Shown here piece after piece: positions 24,084-32,437 of a stretch of DNA of 35,696 nt (positions are counted from its first letter, which is position 1; every line of letters starts with the position of its first letter). The notes beneath the pieces were generated by a model. The model worked only from the letters and a program-made list of their open reading frames with translations, did no database searches and was not told the DNA's origin. This DNA is from Burkholderiales bacterium. Its GTDB lineage: Bacteria; Pseudomonadota; Gammaproteobacteria; Burkholderiales; Burkholderiaceae_D. The position numbers were made by a program, and so were the translations under genes. Where the stretch lies: the NCBI GenBank assembly GCA_016196925.1, contig JACPWS010000081.1:1-35696 (forward strand). Reading direction: 5' to 3'.

Positions 24084-25741
24084 GCGATCTGGCCCGACTG
24101 ATGCTCGACCACAGTACGGAGATGCTGCTGCTGGTGAACCCCGCGACGCTGCAGATAGCGCTGGCCAATGCGGCGGTGGCCAGGGCACTGGGCTACACTG
24201 TGGAGCAATTGCAGGGGATGGCGATCACCGAAGTGGAAAGCGCCTTGCAGGATGTGTTCTATTGGGAAGAAGTGCGCGGCGGGCAGTACCAGGAAATACA
24301 GAACCAGGAGGGGCTGTATTGCTGCGCCGATGGCGAGTTGATGACGGTCTCCAAGTCTATCCGGCGGCTTGCCCATGAAGGGGCTAGCCTGTTGCTGGTG
24401 CAGGCGACGCCGACGCGCGACGAACGTAAGGCGGAGGACGAACTGGCGCATACCCTGTCGCAGTTGCGCGCCACCCTGGAGTCTACCGGCAACGGCATAC
24501 TGGTGGTCGATTGGCAGGGAAACATCGACGGCATGAACCGCCTGTTCGGCAAGATGTGGAAGATTTCCAACGAATTGCTTAACTCTCACGACGATGCGCA
24601 CATTTTCGATTTTGTCGCGGGACTGGTCGCCGAGTCCGAGCTGTTGCAGGCGCGACTGGGCGCCATTGTCGATAAACGTGAGACTGAAGACCTGCTGCAC
24701 CATCACGACGGCCGGGTTTTCGAGCTGAGGTCGCTGCCGCAGTATCTGGGCGAGCAGATCATAGGCCGGGTGTTCAGTTTCCAGGATATCACGCAGCGTA
24801 AGCTGGATGAGGCGGCGCTGCGCGAGTCGCGCGACTTGCTCGAGCAAAGGGTGGAGGCGCGCACGGCAGACCTGAACGCCGCCAATGCGGCGCTGGTGGA
24901 AGAGCGCGAGCAACTGAGCGCCCTGATCAAGCGGCTGGAAGAGGCGCAAAATCAGCTGTTGCAGTCCGAGCGCATGGCTTCCATCGGGCAACTGGCGGCC
25001 GGGGTGGCGCATGAAATCAACAACCCGGTGGGGTTTGTCAGTTCCAATCTCGGGTCTTTGCACGGCTACGTGAGCGATATGCTCAGGCTGCTGACGGCTT
25101 ACGAACAGGCGGAAAGTTCTTTGGCGGAAGCCGCCAAGCCGGATATTCAGCGGCTCAAGCAAGAGCTCGAGATCGATTTTCTGCGCGAAGATGTCGTCTC
25201 CCTGCTCGACGAATCGCGCGACGGCCTCCAGCGCGTGACGCGCATCGTCAAGGATTTGAAGGATTTCTCCCACGTGGACGAAAGCGAGCGCCAGTGGGCC
25301 GATCTGGAAGAGGGGCTGGAAAGCACCTTGCGCGTCGTCTGGAACGAGATCAAATACAAGGCCGAGGTGGTCAGGGAGTACGGCGGCATCCCGCCCCTGG
25401 AGTGTTTCCCGTTTCAGCTGAACCAGGTGTTCATGAACTTGCTGGTCAATGCTACCCATGCGATTGAAGAGCGTGGCGTGATCACGATCCGCACCGGATA
25501 CGACGACAGCCAGTTATGGATAGAGGTGCAAGACACCGGCAAAGGCATCGATCCTGAGCACTTGCAGCGTATTTTCGAGCCGTTTTTTACCACCAAACCG
25601 GTAGGACAGGGCACCGGGCTGGGCTTGTCGCTGTCGTATGGCATCGTGAAAAAACACGAGGGCCGGATCGAGGTCGCCAGCGTCCTGGGACAGGGCACGA
25701 CCTTCAGGGTGATCTTGCCTAAAGCTAGTGGCGCTGATTAG
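24080..25741 (+). CDS. soluble PAS-PAS sensor histidine kinase
   Basis: The protein has 553 residues with no membrane segment. PAS1 is at about 5-110, PAS2 at about 125-240 (ENGILVV-like core LESTGNGILVVDWQGNIDGMN), and a coiled coil at 240-295. The phospho-acceptor His311 is in GVAHEINNPVGF, and the ATPase domain has FMNLLVNATHAIEE, DTGKGIDP and GTGLGLSLSYGIV. The start ATG overlaps the HD-GYP stop (ATGA), so the two are translated together. No response regulator is adjacent. The pair may form a c-di-GMP/phosphorelay branch with the kinase sensing a cytoplasmic signal. Domain assignments firm. Confidence 0.9.
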   Translation: MSDLARLMLDHSTEMLLLVNPATLQIALANAAVARALGYTVEQLQGMAITEVESALQDVFYWEEVRGGQYQEIQNQEGLYCCADGELMTVSKSIRRLAHEGASLLLVQATPTRDERKAEDELAHTLSQLRATLESTGNGILVVDWQGNIDGMNRLFGKMWKISNELLNSHDDAHIFDFVAGLVAESELLQARLGAIVDKRETEDLLHHHDGRVFELRSLPQYLGEQIIGRVFSFQDITQRKLDEAALRESRDLLEQRVEARTADLNAANAALVEEREQLSALIKRLEEAQNQLLQSERMASIGQLAAGVAHEINNPVGFVSSNLGSLHGYVSDMLRLLTAYEQAESSLAEAAKPDIQRLKQELEIDFLREDVVSLLDESRDGLQRVTRIVKDLKDFSHVDESERQWADLEEGLESTLRVVWNEIKYKAEVVREYGGIPPLECFPFQLNQVFMNLLVNATHAIEERGVITIRTGYDDSQLWIEVQDTGKGIDPEHLQRIFEPFFTTKPVGQGTGLGLSLSYGIVKKHEGRIEVASVLGQGTTFRVILPKASGAD

Positions 25742-25766
25742 CTATGTTACGGAACTGAGCGATAAC

Positions 25767-26285
25767 TTAACCAGCTTCCGCCTGCAGCAACTGCGCGTAG
25801 ATGGTCAGGTCGGATGCGCCGTAGCAGCAAAAAATCACTTCCGCGATTTGCGGGCAATCCTGCAGCGCAGCGCGCACCGCAGCTACGGCGACCGCGGCCG
25901 CCAGCGCGTGCGGATAGCCGTAGATCCCGCTGCTGATGCAGGGGAAGGCGATGCTGTGGATGCCATGCGCGGCAGCGATTTCTAGCGAGCGCCGGTAACA
26001 GGAGGCCAGCAATTCCGGCTCGCCCTGATCGCCGCCATGCCAGACCGGACCCACCGTGTGGATCACGTAGCTGGCCGGCAAGCGATAGCCGCGGCTGAGT
26101 TTGGCGTCGCCGGTCCGGCAACCGCCGAGCAGCCGGCATGCTTGCAGCAGCTCGGGCCCGGCCGCACTGTGGATCGCGCCGTCCACGCCGCCGCCGCCGA
26201 GCAGTGTGGCGTTGGCGGCATTGACGATGGCGTCGACTTCCAGCGTGGTGAGGTCGGCTTGCAGGGCGTGTAGTTTGGTGGGCAT
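25767..26285 (-). CDS. macrodomain protein, O-acetyl-ADP-ribose deacetylase type
   Basis: The protein has 172 residues, a single macrodomain. ADP-ribose-binding elements are [35 protein letters not shown] (9-43; catalytic Asn/Asp region) and the phosphate loop [13 protein letters not shown] near 114-126. YmdB-like members deacetylate O-acetyl-ADP-ribose or remove ADP-ribose from proteins. It is convergent with the PAS kinase gene, 25 bp apart, and faces away from maeB. Confidence 0.92.
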   Translation of the reverse strand: MPTKLHALQADLTTLEVDAIVNAANATLLGGGGVDGAIHSAAGPELLQACRLLGGCRTGDAKLSRGYRLPASYVIHTVGPVWHGGDQGEPELLASCYRRSLEIAAAHGIHSIAFPCISSGIYGYPHALAAAVAVAAVRAALQDCPQIAEVIFCCYGASDLTIYAQLLQAEAG

Positions 26286-26687
26286 GGCGGCGTCTCAGGT
26301 TTGCGGTGAGGAGGCGGGGGCGATAGGCGAAACATGCGAATACATCCAGAAATTGCTAGGATGGCCGCGCACCATGCGCTAGCTGCGCAGCAAGCCTTCC
26401 GGCTCGATTTTGCAAAGTTATCCGAGAACTGTATTTTTTGCAATGTTAACCGGTCCAGGCGACAAGCCGCTTATTCCATGCGCCTCTTGGCGCGAAAATG
26501 CCCTGCAAGCCGCGCCGCTGGCGGGTCTGCTTGCCGATCGCAGGCGCGGCTGCACGCAAAAACCTGATTTACTTATCCAGCAAAGTCATAAGAGTCGTAC
26601 AAATACGTATAAAGTTAGCAGATTCCCTCTGCTAGAATCGCTAATCACGTCAGTTTTCCGTAAGCAAAAAGAAAGAAGGTCGGCCGC
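26286..26687. other. intergenic region upstream of maeB
   Basis: This 402-bp divergent gap has no credible gene. TATAAA at 26608-26613 and TAGAAT at 26633-26638 are -10-like, without good -35 partners. A small stem, TAGCAG (26616-26621) with CTGCTA (26629-26634), lies between them. GAAGG about 8 bases before ATG 26688 serves as ribosome site. Confidence 0.4.
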
Positions 26688-29000
26688 ATGGATTCGTCAA
26701 CAGATCAAAAAGAGCAAATACGTCAACAATTGCGCCAGGCGGCGTTGGAATATCACGAGTTCCCTACGCCCGGCAAAATCAGCGTCACGCCGACCAAGCA
26801 ATTGACGAATCAGCGCGATCTGGCCCTGGCGTATTCCCCCGGCGTCGCTTCGCCCTGCGAAGAAATCGTGGCCGATCCGGCCGCCGCCTTTAAATACACG
26901 GCGCGCGGCAATCTGGTCGGCGTCATCACCAATGGCACGGCAGTGCTGGGCCTGGGCAATATCGGCCCGCTCGCTTCCAAGCCGGTAATGGAAGGCAAGG
27001 GCGTGCTGTTCAAGAAATTCGCCGGTATCGATGTGTTCGATATCGAGATCAGCGAATCCGACCCCGATAAGCTGGTCGATATCATCGCCGCGCTGGAGCC
27101 GACTTTCGGCGGCATCAATCTGGAAGACATCAAGGCGCCCGAGTGCTTTTACATCGAGCGCAAGTTGCGCGACAAGATGAAAATCCCGGTGTTCCACGAT
27201 GACCAGCATGGCACCGCGATCATCGTCGGCGCCGCGATCATGAACGGCTTGAAAGTGGTAGAAAAAGACATCAAACACTGCAAGCTGGTGGTGTCGGGCG
27301 CCGGCGCCGCCGCGCTGGCCTGCCTGGACCTGATCGTCGATCTCGGCTTTCCTATCGCCAATATTTACGTGACCGACCTGGCCGGCGTGGTGTACCAGGG
27401 CCGTACCGAACTGATGGACCCGGACAAGCAACGCTTCGCGCAAGACACTGCGGCGCGCAGCCTGAAGGACGTCATCAACGGCGCCGATATCTTCCTCGGC
27501 CTGTCGGCCGGCGGCGTGCTCAAGCCAGACATGGTGGCGCTGATGGCGCCTAAGCCGCTGATCCTGGCGCTGGCCAATCCTACGCCCGAAATTTTGCCGG
27601 AAGAAGTCAGGGCCGTGCGCGACGACGCCATCATGGCCACCGGCCGTTCGGATTACCCGAATCAAGTCAATAACGTGCTGTGCTTACCTTACATCTTCCG
27701 CGGTGCGCTCGATTGCGGCGCCACCACCATCACGCGCGAGATGGAAATCGCGGTGGTGCATGCGATTGCCGAACTGGCGCAAGCCGAGCAATCCGATATC
27801 GTGGCTTCCGCCTACGGCGTCAGCAACCTGTCTTTCGGTCCCGAATACCTGATCCCCAAGCCTTTCGATCCGCGCCTGATGATCAAGATCGCGCCGGCCG
27901 TGGCCAAGGCGGCCGAGGATTCCGGCGTGGCGCTGCGCCCGATCGCAGACATGCAAGCGTATATCGACAAGTTGCAGCAGTTCGTCTATCACAGCGGCAC
28001 CTTCATGAAACCGCTGTTCCAGATCGCCAAGAAAGCCCCGGCCGAACGCAAGCGCATCGTGTTCGCCGAAGGCGAGGAAGAGCGCGTGTTGCGTGCGGTG
28101 CAGGTGATCGTCGACGAAAAACTGGCGACCCCTATCCTGGTCGGACGCCCGCAGATATTGGAGCAACGCATAGAAAAATTTGGCCTGCGCCTGAAGGCCG
28201 GCGTCGATTTCACCGCCATCAATCCCGAGTTCGATACTCGTTACCGCGATTACTGGCAAAGTTATTACGAGATGACTTGCCGCAAAGGCATCACCGAGCA
28301 ATACGCCAAACTGGAAATGCGCCGCCGCCACACCCTGATCGGCGCCATGATGATCCATAAAGGCGACGCCGACGGCATGATCTGCGGCACCTTCGGCACC
28401 ACCGGCCTGCACCTGAATTACATCAACCAGGTGTTGGGCAAGCGCGCAGGCGTCAACGTGTACGCCGCCATGAACGGCCTGGTCTTGCCCGACCGCCAGC
28501 TGGTGCTGGTGGATACCCACGTCAATGAAAACCCGAGCGCCGAGCAGATCGCCGAGATCACGATTTTGGCCGCGGAAGAAATGCGCCGCTTCGGCCTGCT
28601 GCCTAAGGCCGCCTTGCTGTCGCATTCCAATTTCGGCTCCAGCAACAGCGCCTCGGCTCAGAAGATGCGCGAGGCTTTGGCGATCGTCCAGCGCGCTGCG
28701 CCCGACCTGGAAATCGACGGCGAGATGCACGGCGACACCGCGCTCGATTCCGCCTACCGCAAGAAGACGATGCCCGGCACCACGCTCAAGGGCGACGCCA
28801 ACCTGCTGGTGATGCCGAATATCGACGCCGCCAACATCGCCTACAACTTACTGAAAACCACGGCCGGCAACAATATCGCGATCGGCCCCATCCTGCTCGG
28901 CTGCGCCAAACCGGTGCATATCCTGACCCCGTCCGCCACCGTGCGCCGCATCGTCAACATGACGGCGCTATGCGTGGTGGATGCCCTGGCGGAACGTTGA
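26688..29000 (+). CDS. maeB: NADP-dependent malic enzyme with C-terminal phosphotransacetylase-like domain
   Basis: The protein has 770 residues, the usual length of bacterial MaeB. The malic N-terminal domain (about 20-155) shows [49 protein letters not shown] and the KAPECFYIE motif. The nucleotide-binding domain (about 165-410) has [11 protein letters not shown] and [13 protein letters not shown]. Residues 430-770 resemble phosphotransacetylase ([38 protein letters not shown]), which in MaeB serves allosteric regulation by acetyl-CoA. It converts malate to pyruvate with CO2 and NADPH. Single gene with its own terminator. Confidence 0.96.
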   Translation: MDSSTDQKEQIRQQLRQAALEYHEFPTPGKISVTPTKQLTNQRDLALAYSPGVASPCEEIVADPAAAFKYTARGNLVGVITNGTAVLGLGNIGPLASKPVMEGKGVLFKKFAGIDVFDIEISESDPDKLVDIIAALEPTFGGINLEDIKAPECFYIERKLRDKMKIPVFHDDQHGTAIIVGAAIMNGLKVVEKDIKHCKLVVSGAGAAALACLDLIVDLGFPIANIYVTDLAGVVYQGRTELMDPDKQRFAQDTAARSLKDVINGADIFLGLSAGGVLKPDMVALMAPKPLILALANPTPEILPEEVRAVRDDAIMATGRSDYPNQVNNVLCLPYIFRGALDCGATTITREMEIAVVHAIAELAQAEQSDIVASAYGVSNLSFGPEYLIPKPFDPRLMIKIAPAVAKAAEDSGVALRPIADMQAYIDKLQQFVYHSGTFMKPLFQIAKKAPAERKRIVFAEGEEERVLRAVQVIVDEKLATPILVGRPQILEQRIEKFGLRLKAGVDFTAINPEFDTRYRDYWQSYYEMTCRKGITEQYAKLEMRRRHTLIGAMMIHKGDADGMICGTFGTTGLHLNYINQVLGKRAGVNVYAAMNGLVLPDRQLVLVDTHVNENPSAEQIAEITILAAEEMRRFGLLPKAALLSHSNFGSSNSASAQKMREALAIVQRAAPDLEIDGEMHGDTALDSAYRKKTMPGTTLKGDANLLVMPNIDAANIAYNLLKTTAGNNIAIGPILLGCAKPVHILTPSATVRRIVNMTALCVVDALAER

Positions 29001-29025
29001 TTCATTCTTGAATTGAAGGCGTGAA

Positions 29026-29060
29026 AGAGCCGGATTCCTGAAAGGGGATCCGGCTTTTTT
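29026..29060 (+). terminator. rho-independent terminator of maeB
   Basis: AGCCGGAT (29028-29035) pairs perfectly with ATCCGGCT (29048-29055) around a 12-base loop, and TTTTT follows to 29060, 28 bp after the maeB stop. Confidence 0.92.
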
Positions 29061-29131
29061 GTTGAGCGAAACCGCATTGCGCAGCATGCCTGCAATTTCC
29101 GTCCGCGGCGGATGAAGGCTGTGCTTGCTTA

Positions 29132-29581
29132 TCAGACGTTCGCACGCATTTTGGAAACGCTCGCTTCCGCCTCTTGCCTGCGCGCTGCGGCCGCAGCTTC
29201 CTTGCTGACGATGGTCTTGCCTATCGGCGCCAGCGCTATTCCAGCCAGCTTCAGGTGCTGGATGCCGAAAGGGATGCCGATGATGGTGACGAAGCAAGCC
29301 AGCGCCGCGATCGCATGGCCGAGCGCCAGCCACCAGCCGGCGAAGATGAACCAGAGCACGTTACCTATCGTGCCGAGTTCGCTGGTGCCCTGCGACAGCT
29401 GTTTTCTGCTGATGGCTTCTTTGCCAAACGGAAAGAACGCAAACTGGCCGATCACGAAGCAGGCGCGCGCCCAGGGGATGCCGACGATGGAGAGGAAGGC
29501 GAGCGCGCCGGCCAGCCACCAGCCCAGGCCCATCATCACGCCACCAAAAACAAACCACAGAAAATTGCCGATTGCACCCAT
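29132..29581 (-). CDS. YccF-domain inner-membrane protein
   Basis: The protein has 149 residues with two repeats of the YccF domain: GAIGNFLWFVFGGVMMGLGWWLAGALAFLSIVGIPWARACF (2-42) and GTIGNVLWFIFAGWWLALGHAIAALACFVTIIGIPFGIQHL (70-110). Each repeat makes two membrane helices; a charged Ala-rich tail follows. The function is unknown. The ATG at 29579-29581 is preceded by AGAGGAG and starts exactly at the first repeat. It is convergent with maeB. Confidence 0.9.
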   Translation of the reverse strand: MGAIGNFLWFVFGGVMMGLGWWLAGALAFLSIVGIPWARACFVIGQFAFFPFGKEAISRKQLSQGTSELGTIGNVLWFIFAGWWLALGHAIAALACFVTIIGIPFGIQHLKLAGIALAPIGKTIVSKEAAAAARRQEAEASVSKMRANV

Positions 29582-30115
29582 CTTCCAGTCTCCTCTATGA
29601 ACGGCGCGTTGTAGTTGTTCGTTACAGGCAGGCGCCCGGCTCCCTGTAGCTTGATATTCTACCAGTTTCATTATCCGTATAGTTACAAAAATCGTGCGAC
29701 GTCAGCCTGCAGGGGCAGGGCGCTTCCGCGTTCTTAAAAATCGACGTTTTTACGGGAGTATATTGATTTTTAGCGCTATTGCCCGTATAAACAAATGGCT
29801 TGAAAATATACTCCAACCCAGTATTAAGTGCGTCCAAGAGGCATGGGAAGGCGCTCCGCTACGCCCGCTCCACGGCGGCGCCGCTTGGTGCGTGACGCGG
29901 CTTCGGCGCTGCTCCGGCAACCGTATAAAAAGTTCAAAATCGCGCAAAGGTATCGTTATGCGGTGCTAGTCATGTTGTAATTTGCATCTTTGCATATCCA
30001 GATGGTACTTTTGTCCGCAATTGGCTAATCTTTGCTGCGAGCTTGCGGCTGGACGTGATTCCAAGCCGGCCTGGTTCATCCGAGCAAAAACCATCATATC
30101 AAAAGGATATTTATC
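29582..30115. other. 534-bp intergenic region between yccF-like and mipA-like genes
   Basis: AT-rich flanks enclose a GC-rich stretch at about 29840-29925, with the palindrome GCGGCGCCGC, that does not look coding. The main structure is the promoter-like repeat at 29754-29826 described separately. AAAAGGA before ATG 30116 is the ribosome site of the next gene. Confidence 0.4.
29754..29826 (+). promoter_or_regulatory. promoter-like repeat copy A with flanking inverted boxes
   Basis: TTGATT (29763-29768), a 17-base spacer and TATAAA (29786-29791) form a good sigma-70 promoter facing the MipA gene 290 bp away. It is flanked by GGAGTATATT (29755-29764) and its perfect inverse AATATACTCC (29805-29814). 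The part from 29787 to 29826 is repeated at 31098-31137. Confidence 0.55.
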
Positions 30116-30928
30116 ATGAAGCGTCACGTACTTGCCTTTCTTACCTTGAGCAGCGCTTTCCTGGCTTTGCCGGCTTTCGCGGCGGACGATGGCATGTTGG
30201 CCTCGCCTATGGCCAGCCAGCGCTCGAACGAGCAGGCGGAGCAGGCGGTCGGGGTCGGCCTCGGTGTCGGCAATCGCTATTTCGGCAGCAAGTCGGTGTG
30301 GCGCGCGGGTTTGCTGGGCGAGGCGAACTTTTCGAACGGCGTGTTTCTCAGCACCGTGGACGGGATAGGCTACCGTTTCCTGAACAACTATAACGGTTTC
30401 TCGATGGCGGCCAGCATAGGCGGCAGCGATTCGCGCAACGAGTCGGACGGCGACAGCAACGGCCGTAACCGTTTGCAGGGGATGGGCGATGTCAAGCTGC
30501 GCGCCGCCGCGAATTTGTTCGTGAATTACGATGCAGGCCTTTTCCACGTGAATGCCGGTTTGCATCAAACGCTGGGAGAGCGCCGCGGTACCTCGGTCGA
30601 TCTCACCGGGCGTTATGACGTGCTGGCCAGCAAGACCGACCTGGTACAGGTGTCGGCCGGTCTGATGTATGCGAACAAGACGGAAATGCAGACTTTCTTC
30701 GGCGTGACGCCGGCGCAGTCGGCCGCCAGCGGCAACGCGCTGTATACGCCAGGAGCGGCGCTGGCCGGTAGCGGCGCCGGGCTGATGTGGCGCCATGCGA
30801 TCAACCAGAATTGGGTCACTACCCTCGACGCCGGCGTCACCCGCCTCGGCGCCAGCGCAGCCGACAGCCCGTTGGTTGAGCATCGCACCACCGCCGGCGT
30901 GGGCGGCTCCATCGCTTATCGTTTTTAA
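30116..30928 (+). CDS. MipA/OmpV family outer-membrane protein
   Basis: The protein has 270 residues with a signal peptide of about 22 residues (ending LPAFA-ADD). The rest is a beta-barrel pattern of alternating residues ending in the typical outer-membrane C-terminus AYRF. Family landmarks are the late TFFGVTPAQSAASG stretch and the closing TRLGASAADSPLVEHRTTAGVGGSIAYRF. MipA/OmpV proteins are outer-membrane barrels linked with murein enzymes, osmotic response or antibiotic sensitivity. It is a single gene with a long leader that begins at the repeat-containing promoter region. Confidence 0.85.
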   Translation: MKRHVLAFLTLSSAFLALPAFAADDGMLASPMASQRSNEQAEQAVGVGLGVGNRYFGSKSVWRAGLLGEANFSNGVFLSTVDGIGYRFLNNYNGFSMAASIGGSDSRNESDGDSNGRNRLQGMGDVKLRAAANLFVNYDAGLFHVNAGLHQTLGERRGTSVDLTGRYDVLASKTDLVQVSAGLMYANKTEMQTFFGVTPAQSAASGNALYTPGAALAGSGAGLMWRHAINQNWVTTLDAGVTRLGASAADSPLVEHRTTAGVGGSIAYRF

Positions 30929-31316
30929 GTTCCACCCGGAGCGGCGCAAGAATGCGGCGTACAGCGCAGCGGCGCCGCTCGCCGCGCAGACGCTCTTCAT
31001 CATTCCCGGGCCGACCGCCCTCCCGTTTGCCGCGCAGAACGCCTGGTTTTTTGTCTTGTTAAGGGAAGTATCCGGCGTTTTTATGTTGTCGTCCAGCATA
31101 AACAAAGGACTTCTATATATACTCCCCACTAGTATTATTTCGCTGTCGCGCCACTATCCGGCATGCGCTCCTCCCACCGTCGTCGCCCCATCCTGGCGCA
31201 AGGCCAGGAATTTAACAAGATTTCACCGTGGCAAGAAAATCATGTTTTGCTAAACAGCGGCGCGTGGCATAGATTTAGTTAGTTAGTAAGCGCGCCGTGT
31301 TTGCGGCCGAGGGCGG
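30929..31316. other. intergenic region before the solute-binding/GGDEF operon
   Basis: The 388 bp hold a GC-rich part with the palindrome AGCGGCGCCGCT near 30968, the repeat copy B at 31063-31137, and three TTAG units at 31275-31286. No gene was found. Confidence 0.4.
31063..31137 (+). promoter_or_regulatory. promoter-like repeat copy B
   Basis: ATAAACAAA (31098-31106), ATATACTCC (31117-31125) and AGTATTA (31131-31137) repeat the blocks of copy A (29787-29795, 29806-29814, 29820-29826) with identical spacing; 31 of 40 bases match by hand count. GGGAAGTAT (31063-31071) is a degenerate version of the upstream box. It lies 180 bp before the solute-binding protein gene. Confidence 0.55.
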
Positions 31317-32432
31317 GTGGTGGATATGGAAATCAAACTGGGACGCTGGTTGGCAGGATGCTGCATGGCCTGCTGCAGCGGCGCCGTGCTGGCGATGTCG
31401 GTGGTGTTTATCAATCCCGGCAAATCCGACGAAATCTATTGGCTGACTGCCGCGCGCGCGATGCAGGCGGCGGCGCGCAGTCTCGATGTGCAGTTGGAAG
31501 TGCTGTATGCCGAGCGCGACCACCCGCGCCAGCTGGTGTTTGCGCGCCAACTGGCGGCGCGCCCGCCGCAGCGGCGCCCGGACTACGTGATCATGTCGAA
31601 CGATTATGCGGTCGGCCTGGAAATGTTGCGCATCCTGGATGCGGCCGGCATCAAGACTTTTTTCGCGTTCAGCGGCATCAATGACCCGCGCGAACGCCAG
31701 CAGAGCGGCGGCGCGCGCGAGCGGTATCGCGGCTGGCTCGGTTCGCTCGAGCCGCGCGCCGACGAGGCCGGCTACCTGACCGCGCAAGCCTTGATCGCGC
31801 ACGGCCGCAAGACTGCGCTGCTGGCCGCCGACGGCAAGCTGCACTTGCTGGCGCTGGCCGGCGACCGCTCCACCCCGACCTCGATCTTGCGCAACGAGGG
31901 CATGCGGCGCGCCGTGGCCGAGGCCGGCGACGTGATCGTCGATCAAGAAGTGTACGCGGCCTGGAACCGCGCCAAGGCCGCCGAGCAAAGCGACTGGCTG
32001 TTCCAGCGCTATCCGGAGGCCAGACTGGTGTGGTCCGGCAATGACCAGATGGCTTTCGGCGCCATGCAAAGTTGGGAAAAACGCGGCGGCAAGCCCGGGC
32101 AGGATGCCTGGTTCAGCGCCATCAATACTTCGCAGGAAGCGCTGGCGGCGCTGCAGAGCGGCCGTCTGACGGCCCTGGCCGGCGGCCATTTCATCGCCGG
32201 CGCCTGGGCGCTGGTATTGCTGTACGACTATCATCATGGGCGCGACTTCGCCGGCGAAGGGCTGGAAATGGCGCAATCGATGTTCATGCTGTTTTCGCGC
32301 GCGGAGGCGGCGCGTTTCCAGGCGCGCTTCGGCGACCTGAATTTTAACCGGCTCGATTTCCGCCGCTATAGCAAGGTCTATAATCCCCGGCTGAAACGCT
32401 ATGATTTCAACTTCCGTCAATTATTGAATTAG
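31317..32432 (+). CDS. periplasmic sugar-type solute-binding protein coupled to a GGDEF protein
   Basis: The protein has about 371 residues with a hydrophobic signal segment (LGRWLAGCCMACCSGAVLAMS). The fold is that of LacI/RbsB-like binding proteins: VVFINPGKSDEIYWLTAARAMQAAA, YVIMSNDYAVGLEMLRILDAAG, the GYLTAQALIAHG region and LVWSGNDQMAFGAMQSW. No ABC permease or ATPase is near, and the next gene, 5 bp downstream, is a diguanylate cyclase with a periplasmic domain. A LuxP-like sensory role is therefore likely. The start is uncertain: GTG 31317 or 31320 fits a GAGGG ribosome site, while ATG 31326 is also possible. Confidence 0.82.
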   Translation: MVDMEIKLGRWLAGCCMACCSGAVLAMSVVFINPGKSDEIYWLTAARAMQAAARSLDVQLEVLYAERDHPRQLVFARQLAARPPQRRPDYVIMSNDYAVGLEMLRILDAAGIKTFFAFSGINDPRERQQSGGARERYRGWLGSLEPRADEAGYLTAQALIAHGRKTALLAADGKLHLLALAGDRSTPTSILRNEGMRRAVAEAGDVIVDQEVYAAWNRAKAAEQSDWLFQRYPEARLVWSGNDQMAFGAMQSWEKRGGKPGQDAWFSAINTSQEALAALQSGRLTALAGGHFIAGAWALVLLYDYHHGRDFAGEGLEMAQSMFMLFSRAEAARFQARFGDLNFNRLDFRRYSKVYNPRLKRYDFNFRQLLN

Positions 32433-32437
32433 CGCGC

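Noticed and set aside
24038-25459. A 473-codon open frame on the minus strand inside the PAS kinase gene.
   Set aside because: It is the antisense shadow of a clear kinase gene; Gln/His/Arg-rich composition and no recognisable domain.
26697-28730. Long minus-strand open frames inside maeB.
   Set aside because: Antisense shadows of a highly conserved enzyme gene with GC-rich codons; no domain pattern.
29840-29925. GC-rich patch with a GCGGCGCCGC palindrome in an AT-rich gap, considered as an insertion or structured RNA.
   Set aside because: No second copy, no clear borders and no stable longer hairpin found by eye.
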